DNA of 15,767 nt from Deltaproteobacteria bacterium (GTDB lineage: Bacteria > JAUYMQ01), in assembly GCA_030698575.1 (NCBI GenBank), contig JAUYMQ010000428.1:1-15767 (forward strand). Direction: 5' to 3'. Shown here one piece after another: positions 1 through 6,413 of this stretch. Both the position numbers and the translations under genes were made by a program. Under the pieces are notes generated by a model. It saw nothing but the letters and a program-made list of their open reading frames with translations, was not told the origin of the DNA and did no database searches. The first letter of the stretch is position 1; the number at the start of each line of letters is the position of its first letter.

Positions 1-134
1 AGCCGCATAATCGCAGAAGGAAGACGACGCACGGCTTCCGCAAGCGCATGAGCACGGCAGCCGGACGGGCTGTGTTGAAGCGAAGGCGGGCCAAGGGACG
101 CAAGCGGCTCACCGTTCGTGTCGCCAAGAAGTAG
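1..134 (+). CDS. rpmH: 50S ribosomal protein L34, 5'-truncated by the window edge
   Basis: This is the C-terminal 43 residues of L34, a small very basic protein of the large ribosomal subunit. The reading frame enters at base 3 and ends at the TAG at 132-134. Visible family hallmarks are the HGFRKRMST block, then [17 protein letters not shown] and the terminal KK. L34 is usually 44-47 residues, so only the start codon and a few residues are missing upstream. It is the first gene of the rpmH-rnpA-yidD-yidC-jag cluster found near many bacterial origins, and its end overlaps the proposed rnpA start by 17 bases. The identification is essentially certain. Confidence 0.96.
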   Translation, partial: PHNRRRKTTHGFRKRMSTAAGRAVLKRRRAKGRKRLTVRVAKK

Positions 135-549
135 CACCAACGGTGTTTCGGCGGAACCGCCGGGGCGCGGCGCGAAATCGCGCGCCCGGAAGCACGGGCT
201 TCCGAAGGATGAGCGGCTGCTCCTGAGTGGTGACTACCGGCGGGCCTCCGCCAGAGGGGCGCGGCGGACCTCGCCCCACTTCATCGTCTACCTCGCCCAC
301 AACCAGCTCGGACGCCGTCGCCTTGGAATCACCGCGAGTCGGAAGGTGGGGAACGCCGTCGTTCGAAATCGAATTAAAAGGCTCCTCCGCGAATACTTCC
401 GGACCGCCAAGGATCGACTCCCCCCATCCCGCGACTTCGTCATCATCGCGAAACGGGCTCTGGGCCCCATGACGCAGCGGGAGGTTTCCCGCGAGATGGA
501 TCGTGCCCTCGGTGCGCTGCGCGGGGACCCGCGGGACGACGATCGGTGA
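118..549 (+). CDS. rnpA: Ribonuclease P protein component
   Basis: This is the protein cofactor of RNase P, which helps the catalytic RNA remove 5' leaders from precursor tRNAs. The frame encodes 143 residues if started at the GTG at 118, inside rpmH. The RNase P protein core begins near residue 26 ([11 protein letters not shown]) and contains the signature basic helix [18 protein letters not shown], then the strand [10 protein letters not shown]. No ATG or other GTG lies between 118 and the core, so GTG 118 is the best start, giving an unusual Ser/Gly/Arg-rich N-terminal extension of about 25 residues. A start at one of the CTG codons near 213 would remove part of the core. Family identity is certain; the start is not. 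Confidence 0.93.
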   Translation: MSPRSSTNGVSAEPPGRGAKSRARKHGLPKDERLLLSGDYRRASARGARRTSPHFIVYLAHNQLGRRRLGITASRKVGNAVVRNRIKRLLREYFRTAKDRLPPSRDFVIIAKRALGPMTQREVSREMDRALGALRGDPRDDDR

Positions 550-577
550 GAAACGAAGGGTGAGAAAGGCCAACCTC

Positions 578-853
578 ATGCTGCGCGCCCCGCTCATCGC
601 GGCCATCCGGGCCTATCAGTGGCTGCTCCGGCCGCTTTCCCCCCCGTCCTGTCGATTTCACCCGACTTGCTCCGAGTACGCCCTGGACGCCATCCGGCTC
701 GAGGGCGCGGGGAAGGGGTTTTTCCTGACGTTGCACCGCATCCTGCGATGCCATCCCTGGAACCCCGGCGGCTTTGACCCGGTTCTCTCCAGCCCCGTCC
801 CGGCGGAACGCGCCCTATCCCCTCGCCCTCGTCAGGGCGGGGTGGTTCGATAG
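578..853 (+). CDS. yidD: Membrane protein insertion efficiency factor YidD
   Basis: YidD is a small membrane-associated protein that assists YidC-dependent insertion of inner-membrane proteins. The 91-residue product carries the family core: an amphipathic N-terminal helix ([18 protein letters not shown]), the cysteine motif [15 protein letters not shown], a [16 protein letters not shown] stretch and GGFDPV. The three conserved cysteines and the HPW are all present. I chose the ATG at 578 because an AGAAAGG-type ribosome binding site lies about 8 bases upstream; a GTG at 560 in the same frame is the alternative. It follows rnpA by 28 bases and ends 12 bases before yidC. Its last codons and stop form one side of a long hairpin (811-857). 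Confidence 0.95.
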   Translation: MLRAPLIAAIRAYQWLLRPLSPPSCRFHPTCSEYALDAIRLEGAGKGFFLTLHRILRCHPWNPGGFDPVLSSPVPAERALSPRPRQGGVVR

Positions 854-857
854 GGCG
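811..857 (+). promoter_or_regulatory. Long inverted repeat at the yidD/yidC junction
   Basis: CGCCCTATC (811-819) is the exact reverse complement of GATAGGGCG (849-857). Inside it CGCCCT (824-829) pairs with AGGGCG (834-839) around a four-base loop CGTC, extended by CCC (820-822) with GGG (840-842) and one bulged T. The yidD stop codon (851-853) and the only SD-like run before the yidC ATG at 866 lie in the outer 3' arm. No T-tract follows, so it does not look like an intrinsic terminator. A role in coupling yidC translation to yidD is inference. Confidence 0.5.
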
Positions 858-865
858 GGCCCGGC

Positions 866-2476
866 ATGGACAGGCGCGCCCTGCTGGCCACCATCCTCAC
901 GCTGACCGTCTGGCTCGGTTACCTCGAATACACGCGACGCACGGCGCCCCCCCCGCCGCCGCCCGGAACACAGACCGCAACGGGCAAAGCGGATTCGCAG
1001 GCCCCGACAGCCGAAGCCCCCGCCGACGCACCCGCTCCGGAGCCCGCCGACACGGGGCCTTCCGGCGCGCCGCCCCCGGCTCTCACCGCGGCGCCCGAGG
1101 CGCCGGAGAAAGCGTTTGTCTACGAGAACTCGCTCTACCGCGCCGAGTTCACCAATCGCGGCGGCCGGCTCCGGAGTCTCCAGCTGAAGCGCTATGCGCA
1201 GACGCTCGACGCTGACAGCCCGCGGGTGCAACTGGTGAGCGGTTCCGCCGCCGAAAGTTCGGCGCTCGGAGTTTCCCTGGACGCCGGGCGGCCGATCGAT
1301 CTGGAACACGTCACCTTCGAAGCATTTCAGGAACCAGAGAGCCTGACCTTCAGAACCACCCTTGCAGGCGGTCTGGCCGTGACAAAGCGGCTGCGGTTCC
1401 GCCCCGACACTTATCTATTCAGCATGGAGGTGAGCCTCCACAACGGGACCGGGCGGGAGCTTCCGCTCGGCTTGGGTGTTCTCTGGCGAAGCGAGTTGAA
1501 CGGGGAGAACGGTGATCGCTTCTCGGGCCACGCGGGTCCGATCGCGCTGGCCGGGACATCGGTCGAGCGCGAAGACCTGAACAAGCTCGAGGGGGAGGAG
1601 CTGCTGGAAGGGCCCATCCTCTGGGCGGGCTTCGAGACGAAGTATTTCATCGCCGCCCTCGCGCCCGACCAGCCCGACCGGGCGCGCGTTCGCGTCTGGA
1701 AACCCGACGAGAAGTCGGCCGCCAGCGCGGTTTACTTCCCCCCCACGCCGGTCCCGACTGGGGCGTCAACCAGCCAGACCGTGCAGATTTACGGCGGCCC
1801 GAAGGTCATCGAGGATCTGAAGGCCGTGGGGGTGGGGCTGGAACAGGCGGTGGATTTCGGCTTCTTCGCGGTCCTCGCCAAGCCGCTCCTCTGGATTCTG
1901 AACTTCTTCGAACGGTTCGTCGGGAACTACGGTGTGGCCATCATCCTGCTCACCTGTCTCATCCGCATCGCCTTCTTCCCGCTCGCCACGAAGCAGTTCC
2001 GCTCGATGAAGGAGATGCAGCGCTTGCAGCCGCTGCTCCAGGAACTGCGTGAAAAATACAAGGAGGATCGGGAGCGCCTGAACCAGGAGACAATGCAGCT
2101 GTTCCGCACCCACAAGGTCAATCCACTGGGGGGGTGCCTTCCCATCGTGGTGCAGATCCCTGTTTTCTTCGCCCTCTACCAGGCGCTGCTGAACTCCATC
2201 GCGCTTCGCCAGGCACCTTTCATGCTGTGGCTGAAGGACCTCTCGGCGCCGGATCCGACCTACATCGCCCCCATCCTGATGACGGGCTCGATGTTCCTGC
2301 AGCAGAAAATGGCTCCCCCCGCCGGGGACCCCACCCAGCAGAAAATCATGATGATGATGCCGCTCGTCTTCGGCGTCATGTTCCTTAATTTCCCGTCGGG
2401 GTTGGTGCTATACTGGCTCGCCAACAATCTTCTGGCGATCGCCCAGCAATGGTGGATCAACCGTCGTTTCGCTTGA
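866..2476 (+). CDS. yidC: Membrane protein insertase YidC
   Basis: YidC inserts and folds inner-membrane proteins, alone or with SecYEG; known substrates include ATP synthase subunit c. The 536-residue product has the Gram-negative layout. It starts with a membrane segment (about residues 4-22, ALLATILTLTVWLGYLEY), then a Pro/Ala-rich linker of about 60 residues and a large periplasmic beta-sandwich domain (about 85-320). The conserved insertase domain follows: NYGVAIILLTCLIRIAFFPL with the groove arginine at R367, the cytoplasmic hairpin ending VNPLGGCLP, and several more membrane segments ending near LYWLANNLLAIAQQWW. There is no long basic tail. The start is the ATG at 866, 12 bases after yidD. 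The length and domains match a full-length family member. Confidence 0.97.
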   Translation: MDRRALLATILTLTVWLGYLEYTRRTAPPPPPPGTQTATGKADSQAPTAEAPADAPAPEPADTGPSGAPPPALTAAPEAPEKAFVYENSLYRAEFTNRGGRLRSLQLKRYAQTLDADSPRVQLVSGSAAESSALGVSLDAGRPIDLEHVTFEAFQEPESLTFRTTLAGGLAVTKRLRFRPDTYLFSMEVSLHNGTGRELPLGLGVLWRSELNGENGDRFSGHAGPIALAGTSVEREDLNKLEGEELLEGPILWAGFETKYFIAALAPDQPDRARVRVWKPDEKSAASAVYFPPTPVPTGASTSQTVQIYGGPKVIEDLKAVGVGLEQAVDFGFFAVLAKPLLWILNFFERFVGNYGVAIILLTCLIRIAFFPLATKQFRSMKEMQRLQPLLQELREKYKEDRERLNQETMQLFRTHKVNPLGGCLPIVVQIPVFFALYQALLNSIALRQAPFMLWLKDLSAPDPTYIAPILMTGSMFLQQKMAPPAGDPTQQKIMMMMPLVFGVMFLNFPSGLVLYWLANNLLAIAQQWWINRRFA

Positions 2477-2502
2477 CCTGCGCGCCCCTTCTTCCTCGCA
2501 AT

Positions 2503-2550
2503 GAAGCTCCTGAGCAAAGAAGGTCCCGAGCAAAGAAGCTTCTGACAGCC
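2503..2550 (+). repeat. Imperfect 16-bp tandem repeat between yidC and jag
   Basis: Three consecutive 16-base units begin GAAGCTCCTGAGCAAA (2503), GAAGGTCCCGAGCAAA (2519) and GAAGCTTCTGA (2535). Units one and two agree at 14 of 16 bases; the third matches over its first 11 bases and then diverges. The array sits in the 119-base gap between the yidC stop and the jag start. No function is evident; it may be simple slippage or a regulatory leader. Confidence 0.6.
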
Positions 2551-2595
2551 GTGCGGATAGGAAACTCACGAACCGATCGACCAAAGGATCTGCCA

Positions 2596-3477
2596 ATGGA
2601 TCTCAAGGAATTCTCCGGTAAAACGGTGGCGGAGGCGCTCGAGAAGGCGGAGGCTTACTACGGCCTCACGAAGGACGACCTGAAGGTAAAGGTCGTCGCC
2701 GACGAGGCCTCAGGGCAGTACAGCATCGGCATGGAGCGCCGCGCGGTCATCGTCGCGCGTCCTACGCCCGAGGCGGAAGGCCGAGCCACTATCGCTCCCC
2801 CGCCGCCTGCGCCGGCCTACGAGCGGCCGACGAGATCCGGGCGGCCGGAGCGAGGAGGCGCGCGTTCAGATCGGCGTGAGCGACCCGGGCGGCCGGCCCG
2901 TTCCCAGGGAGGGCGGGACGAACGTTCAGCCCCTGCGCGGGAAGCAGCCGGGGAGGCACTCTACGCGCCCCAGCGGGCCGCGGAGGGGCCCGGGGCAGCG
3001 GAGCGTGGTCCCAGTACCGAATCCTCGAAGCGGGCCCGTGCCATCCTGGAGGGCCTGCTCGCACTGCTCCCTCTCGAGGGGGATGTCGAGGTGCAGGACT
3101 GTGAATCCCCCGACGTGATCGAACTCGCCGTCAGTTCCGATTCCGAGGGTTTCCTTCTGGGTGAGGGGGGCGAGGTCCTCGCTGCCCTGACTTACCTGCT
3201 CAACCGCATGGTCAACAAGGACCTCCGCAACACCAAGCGAATCGCCATCGAAGCGGAGGGTTACCGGAGCGATCACGTGGCCTCGCTCGAGCACATGGCC
3301 CGCGAGCAGGCTGATAAGGTGCGCGCTAGCGGCGAGGCGGCGCAACTCGAACCAATGAACTCCTACGACCGGCGCATCGTGCATCTCTCGCTCAAGGGGG
3401 CGCCGGGTATCATCACCGAGAGCGAGGGCGAGGGGCCCTACAAACGCCTCGTCATCCGCCCTGCCCCCAAGGACTAA
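2596..3477 (+). CDS. jag: Jag/KhpB family KH-R3H RNA-binding protein
   Basis: Jag (SpoIIIJ-associated protein, KhpB) is an RNA-binding protein normally encoded next to yidC; in firmicutes it affects cell elongation and division. The 293-residue product shows a Jag_N domain (residues 1-50, LKEFSGKTVAEALEKAEAYY). A low-complexity Arg/Gly/Pro/Ala-rich linker follows (about 57-140, with PERGG and QGGRDER). A KH domain (about 143-225) carries the GEGG loop at 189-192, and the R3H domain (about 226-290) carries R259-x3-H263. The ATG at 2596 is preferred because AAAGGA lies 7 bases upstream; an upstream in-frame ATG at 2449 would run into yidC and add no conserved sequence. It ends the rpmH-jag cluster. 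Confidence 0.94.
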   Translation: MDLKEFSGKTVAEALEKAEAYYGLTKDDLKVKVVADEASGQYSIGMERRAVIVARPTPEAEGRATIAPPPPAPAYERPTRSGRPERGGARSDRRERPGRPARSQGGRDERSAPAREAAGEALYAPQRAAEGPGAAERGPSTESSKRARAILEGLLALLPLEGDVEVQDCESPDVIELAVSSDSEGFLLGEGGEVLAALTYLLNRMVNKDLRNTKRIAIEAEGYRSDHVASLEHMAREQADKVRASGEAAQLEPMNSYDRRIVHLSLKGAPGIITESEGEGPYKRLVIRPAPKD

Positions 3478-3527
3478 CTCCCGCAAGGACATCGACCGAA
3501 CCAGCGCGCGCGGCCGCCGACCAGGGC

Positions 3528-3565
3528 AGGGCCGGCGCTCGGCGGAGATTGCTTGCACCGGCCCT
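3528..3565. repeat. 8-bp inverted repeat downstream of jag
   Basis: AGGGCCGG (3528-3535) is the exact reverse complement of CCGGCCCT (3558-3565), with a 22-base loop. No run of T follows. It lies 50 bases after the jag stop and might stabilise the transcript 3' end or act as a weak terminator, but in GC-rich DNA such a match can also arise by chance. Confidence 0.3.
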
Positions 3566-3695
3566 ACACAAGATAGTGTAGTCCGGAGAGCAGGAGAGGA
3601 GCGCAGGAGAGCAAAATGGCGGTGAGGGCGAGGGCGCCGGGCGCAGGACACGGCGCTGACCCGGCTGGACTGGCTGGGATGGAGCTGCCCGACGC

Positions 3696-3724
3696 TTGAC
3701 GCGTGGGGATCGGACGACGAAAAT
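3696..3724 (+). promoter_or_regulatory. Predicted sigma-70-type promoter of rsmG
   Basis: TTGACG (3696-3701, 5 of 6 to the -35 consensus) and GAAAAT (3719-3724, 4 of 6 to TATAAT) are separated by exactly 17 bases. A transcript would start near 3731, about 60 bases before the rsmG start and in the middle of the parS palindrome. The same TTGACG-N17 arrangement precedes the ATP synthase operon. Prediction only. Confidence 0.5.
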
Positions 3725-3725
3725 C

Positions 3726-3741
3726 GGTTTCACGTGAAACC
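3726..3741. promoter_or_regulatory. parS: parS centromere site 1 (ParB-binding palindrome)
   Basis: GGTTTCACGTGAAACC is a perfect 16-bp palindrome. Its central 14 bases, GTTTCACGTGAAAC, are identical to the conserved core of chromosomal parS (TGTTNCACGTGAAACA); only the two outermost bases differ. The parA-parB pair begins 0.9 kb downstream. ParB would load here, bind CTP and spread as a sliding clamp. The position over the predicted rsmG transcription start is unusual. Confidence 0.92.
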
Positions 3742-3791
3742 TTTCGGGGCCGAGACTCGCGCGCGCACGCGGGCCAGGGGCCAGGGAAGTC

Positions 3792-4481
3792 ATGCCTGAA
3801 ATCCCGAGCGTACTGACGGACGCCGAATGGGCCGACTTCCAGGCCTGGTGCGCGGCGCTCACAATTCCCGTCTCCCCGGCGCTGCGGGAAAACCTCGGCC
3901 GCTACCGCGCGCTCCTCCTCGACTGGAACACGCGGGTCAATCTGACCCGCGTGGGAAACCCTCGCGCCGTGCTCATCAAGCACTTCCTCGACTCGCTCGC
4001 CGTGCTCCCCCATCTCGATTTCGAGGGTCCGCTTCTCGATGTCGGCAGCGGCGCCGGCTTGCCCGGCCTGGTGCTGAAGCTTGCCCGACCCGGCCTCCCT
4101 GTGACGCTTGTCGAGGCTCGGGCGAAGAAGGTGGCGTTCCTCGAGGAAGCCCGCCGTAGGCTCGGCGTATCCGGTCTGACCATTCTCCACCAGCATCTGG
4201 AACCGGCCGATCCGGCTCTCGGCGGCCGATTCGGTACCGTGGTCTCCCGGGCCTTTACCGCTCCGGCGCCCTTCCTGGTGCTGGCGCGCGGTTTTCTCGC
4301 CTCCCGGGGCCGGGTTATCGCCATGATGGGCCCGCCGCGGCCGGGCGAGCCCGACCCGGCCCAGACCGCCCGGGAGCAAGGCGCGGGTCGGGCCGAGGTC
4401 GTGGCTTTCTCTCTTCCGGAAGGGGCGGGCGACCGGCGGTTGCTGGTGGCCGAATGGATCCCGGCGGCAGGTTCCACGTGA
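3792..4481 (+). CDS. rsmG: 16S rRNA (guanine-527-N7)-methyltransferase RsmG (GidB)
   Basis: RsmG uses S-adenosylmethionine to methylate N7 of G527 in 16S rRNA, near the streptomycin-binding region of the small subunit. The 229-residue product has the family N-terminal motif (LLLDWNTRVNLTRV, then IKHFLDSLAVL), the SAM-binding motif I LLDVGSGAGLPGLVLKLARP, the acidic strand end VTLVEARAKKVAFLEEA, and a later VVSRAF motif. Length and motif order match the family. The ATG at 3792 follows an AGGGAAG ribosome binding site by about 5 bases. Its final codons and TGA stop form part of parS site 2. In many bacteria rsmG directly precedes parA-parB, as here; mnmG, often just before it, is missing. Confidence 0.96.
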   Translation: MPEIPSVLTDAEWADFQAWCAALTIPVSPALRENLGRYRALLLDWNTRVNLTRVGNPRAVLIKHFLDSLAVLPHLDFEGPLLDVGSGAGLPGLVLKLARPGLPVTLVEARAKKVAFLEEARRRLGVSGLTILHQHLEPADPALGGRFGTVVSRAFTAPAPFLVLARGFLASRGRVIAMMGPPRPGEPDPAQTAREQGAGRAEVVAFSLPEGAGDRRLLVAEWIPAAGST

Positions 4482-4485
4482 AACA
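4470..4485. promoter_or_regulatory. parS: parS centromere site 2, overlapping the rsmG stop codon
   Basis: GGTTCCACGTGAAACA matches the chromosomal parS consensus TGTTNCACGTGAAACA at every specified base except the first. The rsmG stop (TGA, 4479-4481) lies in its right half, so the last three sense codons (Gly-Ser-Thr) and the stop of rsmG are dictated by the site. It is 744 bases from site 1 and about 33 bases before the proposed -35 element of parAB, a position from which ParB could also influence its own operon. Confidence 0.92.
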
Positions 4486-4517
4486 TCGCATTCTTTCCCC
4501 ATCCCGGGTCTTTTTGC

Positions 4518-4546
4518 TTGCATCCCCCGGGGCGCGCTCCCATAAT
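4518..4546 (+). promoter_or_regulatory. Predicted promoter of parAB
   Basis: TTGCAT (4518-4523) and CATAAT (4541-4546; 5 of 6 to the -10 consensus) are 17 bases apart, giving a start near 4553 and a leader of about 100 bases before the parA ATG. It is the AT-richest short stretch in an otherwise GC-rich gap. Prediction only. Confidence 0.4.
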
Positions 4547-4654
4547 GCACGGCGTCGTCGGGGGGCGGCTCCCGGGCGGACCCGCCCTGGTTTTTCCTCC
4601 CTCGGTTTCTCCATCGGCGGCACACAAATTCTCTAGTAGAATCAGTAGGTTACA

Positions 4655-5425
4655 ATGGCCCGAGTCCTCGCCGTCACGAATCAGAAGGGCGGTGTCGGGA
4701 AGACGACCACCGCCGTCAATCTCGGCGCGTCGCTGGCCGTGAACCAGAAGCGCACCCTGCTGATCGATCTCGATCCCCAGGGAAACGCCTCGACCGGGGT
4801 CGGCGCAACCGCGCCGGCGGAGGGGCGGAGCATCTACGACGTTCTCATCGGGGATCTGAAGATCACCGAGGTCGTGCAGAAAACCGAGGTGGCCTCCCTC
4901 GAGGTCGTCCCCTCGAGCGCGGATCTGGCGGGTGCGGAGGTGGAACTGGTCGGGATGCTCGCGCGGGAGAAGCGCCTGGCGGGCGCGCTGCGCGATGCGG
5001 TCGAGGGGTACGACTATGTTCTCATCGACTGTCCTCCCTCGCTCGGGCTGCTGACGGTGAATGCGCTCACGGCCGCCGACGCCATGCTCGTGCCGCTCCA
5101 GTGCGAGTACTACGCCCTCGAGGGGCTCGCGCGGCTCTTCCGCACGGCGGATCTCATTCGGGAAGCACTCAATCCGCAGCTCGGCGTCGCAGGGATCGTC
5201 CTGACCATGGTGGATATGCGGAACAACCTCGCCCAGCAGGTCGCCCTGGAGGTGCGCAAGCACTTCCCGCAGTACGTCTTCGAGACCACCATTCCGCGCA
5301 ACGTCCGGCTGAGCGAGGCGCCGAGCCATGGGAAGCCCATCCTTCTCTACGATGTGCATTCACGCGGTGCGCTTAGCTATCTCGATCTGGCCCGCGAGTT
5401 TCTCGGACGGGAGGGAACAAGCTGA
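4655..5425 (+). CDS. parA: Chromosome partitioning ATPase ParA (Soj)
   Basis: ParA is a nucleoid-binding ATPase whose dimer gradient pulls ParB-parS complexes and so separates newly replicated origins. The 256-residue product has the deviant Walker A motif KGGVGKTT (residues 11-18, signature lysines K11 and K16), the LLIDLDPQGNAS switch motif with D40, and Walker B VLIDCPPSLG with D125. The C-terminal part contains ETTIPRNVRLSEAPSHGKP, typical of chromosomal Soj rather than plasmid ParA, and there is no N-terminal DNA-binding domain. The ATG at 4655 has a weak TAGG ribosome binding site. The stop overlaps the parB start by one base (TGATG), implying translational coupling. Confidence 0.97.
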   Translation: MARVLAVTNQKGGVGKTTTAVNLGASLAVNQKRTLLIDLDPQGNASTGVGATAPAEGRSIYDVLIGDLKITEVVQKTEVASLEVVPSSADLAGAEVELVGMLAREKRLAGALRDAVEGYDYVLIDCPPSLGLLTVNALTAADAMLVPLQCEYYALEGLARLFRTADLIREALNPQLGVAGIVLTMVDMRNNLAQQVALEVRKHFPQYVFETTIPRNVRLSEAPSHGKPILLYDVHSRGALSYLDLAREFLGREGTS

Positions 5426-6270
5426 TGGCTGAACGACAGGCCCTGGGACGCGGGCTCTCGGCGCTCATCAGCCGCCCCGAGCGGGCGCCGGGCGAGACAC
5501 GCGCCATCCCCCTCGACGAGATACACAAGAATGTGTTGCAGCCGCGAAAGCGGTTCGTCGACGCGGCGATAGCCGAACTGGCCGCGTCGATCCGGGAGAA
5601 AGGCGTTCTGCAGCCCATTGTTGTGCGGCGGGCCGCGCAGGGGGGCTACGAGATTATCGTCGGGGAGCGGCGGTGGCGCGCCGCGCGCGAGGCGGGGATG
5701 GACGCCATCCCGGCCATCGTTCGCGAGGCCTCCGACCGGGAATCGCTCGAGCTGGCCCTCGTGGAGAACATCCAGCGGGAGGACCTGAACCCTATCGAGC
5801 AAGCGCAGGCGTTCCGCGCGCTCATGGAGTTGAATGGGCTCACCCAGGAAGATCTCGCCACCCGGGTTGGCAAGGACCGGACGACCATCACGAACGTCCT
5901 GCGCCTGCTGGCGCTTCCGCCGGAGATCCAGGAAGATCTTTCCGAAGGGCGGCTGACAATGGGCCACGGGCGGGCCCTGCTCGGATGCGCGAACGCGGCG
6001 CACCAGCGCGCCCTGCGCGATCGCATTCTCCGGCAGGGGCTGTCGGTCCGGGAGGTGGAGCGCCTCGCCCTCGAGGGGCCGGACGGAGGGGCCCGGCGCA
6101 CCCGCGCGCGCGCCACGGGCGACAGCACGCTCAAGGCGCTCGAAGCAGATCTGCAGAGCCGATTCCAGACGCCGGTAACGCTGCGGCGGCGGGGAAAAAG
6201 AGGCACGATCGAGATCAAGTTCTACAACGATGAGGATCTCGACCGTATCGTTCGCCTGATCCTGGGGTGA
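5425..6270 (+). CDS. parB: Chromosome partitioning protein ParB (Spo0J), CTP-dependent clamp
   Basis: ParB binds parS, hydrolyses CTP, slides along neighbouring DNA and stimulates ParA. The 281-residue product shows the N-terminal ParA-contacting peptide (ALGRGLSALI), the ParB/Srx domain with IREKGVLQPIVVR, and the CTP-binding motif GERRWRAA (80-87). ENIQRED starts at 114 and is followed by LNPIEQA. A helix-turn-helix follows (about 139-162, LTQEDLATRVGKDRTTITN), and a C-terminal dimerisation domain ends RIVRLILG. The linker (about 213-232) is Arg/Ala-rich. The length is normal for chromosomal ParB. Its sites are visible in this window at 3726 and 4470. Confidence 0.97.
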   Translation: MAERQALGRGLSALISRPERAPGETRAIPLDEIHKNVLQPRKRFVDAAIAELAASIREKGVLQPIVVRRAAQGGYEIIVGERRWRAAREAGMDAIPAIVREASDRESLELALVENIQREDLNPIEQAQAFRALMELNGLTQEDLATRVGKDRTTITNVLRLLALPPEIQEDLSEGRLTMGHGRALLGCANAAHQRALRDRILRQGLSVREVERLALEGPDGGARRTRARATGDSTLKALEADLQSRFQTPVTLRRRGKRGTIEIKFYNDEDLDRIVRLILG

Positions 6271-6350
6271 AACTCGGGGGTGGGCGGCCGTGCGCGGCTT
6301 CCGGCCGGGCGCGCGAAGGCGATCGAGTGAGCGCTTGTTTTTGTTACGGA

Positions 6351-6379
6351 GCCCGGGCGCGGGCAACGGGCGCCCCGGC
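6351..6379 (+). repeat. GC-rich hairpin between parB and the bactofilin gene
   Basis: Bases 6351-6360 pair with 6370-6379 at nine of ten positions around a nine-base loop. It lies 35 bases before the bactofilin start codon. No T-tract follows. It could be a transcript structure that modulates bactofilin expression relative to parAB, or chance in GC-rich DNA. Confidence 0.25.
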
Positions 6380-6413
6380 GGATGGCCCACGTTGCAACCT
6401 TGAGGACAGAGGC

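Larger units (their letters stand above)
3478..3791. other. Non-coding gap jag-rsmG, where mnmE/mnmG are often found
   Basis: These 314 bases contain no long conserved reading frame. What can be seen is an 8-bp inverted repeat (3528-3565), a 6-bp inverted repeat CTACAC-N6-GTGTAG (3564-3581), a purine-rich run with CAGGAGAG twice (3591 and 3604), a 27-codon open frame with a good ribosome binding site (3616-3699), a sigma-70-like promoter (3696-3724) and a parS site (3726-3741). In many bacteria mnmE and mnmG stand between jag and rsmG; I see no remnant of either. I also see no TTATCCACA-type DnaA boxes, so there is no evidence that the gap is the replication origin itself. Confidence 0.7.

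Noticed and set aside
2501-2545. 14-codon ATG frame in the jag leader
   Set aside because: There is no ribosome binding site and the frame is a by-product of the 16-base tandem repeat.
3273-3284. Other CACGTG hexamers as parS candidates (near 3275 and 12436)
   Set aside because: Only the central hexamer or one half-site is present (TCACGTGG in jag, TTCCACGTGGCC in atpD); the right arm GAAAC is missing.
3528-3791. Replication origin with DnaA boxes in the jag-rsmG gap
   Set aside because: The context (parS, parAB, rpmH cluster) suggests origin proximity, but I found no TTATCCACA-like boxes and no AT-rich unwinding stretch.
3902-5359. 485-codon minus-strand open frame across rsmG and parA
   Set aside because: It is antisense to two clear conserved genes and no motif supports it; long antisense frames are expected at this G+C content.
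6267-6413. N-terminal extension of the bactofilin frame
   Set aside because: These 49 codons overlap the end of parB, contain a hairpin and read as Cys/Arg/Gly-rich noise; ATG 6414 has a better upstream signal.
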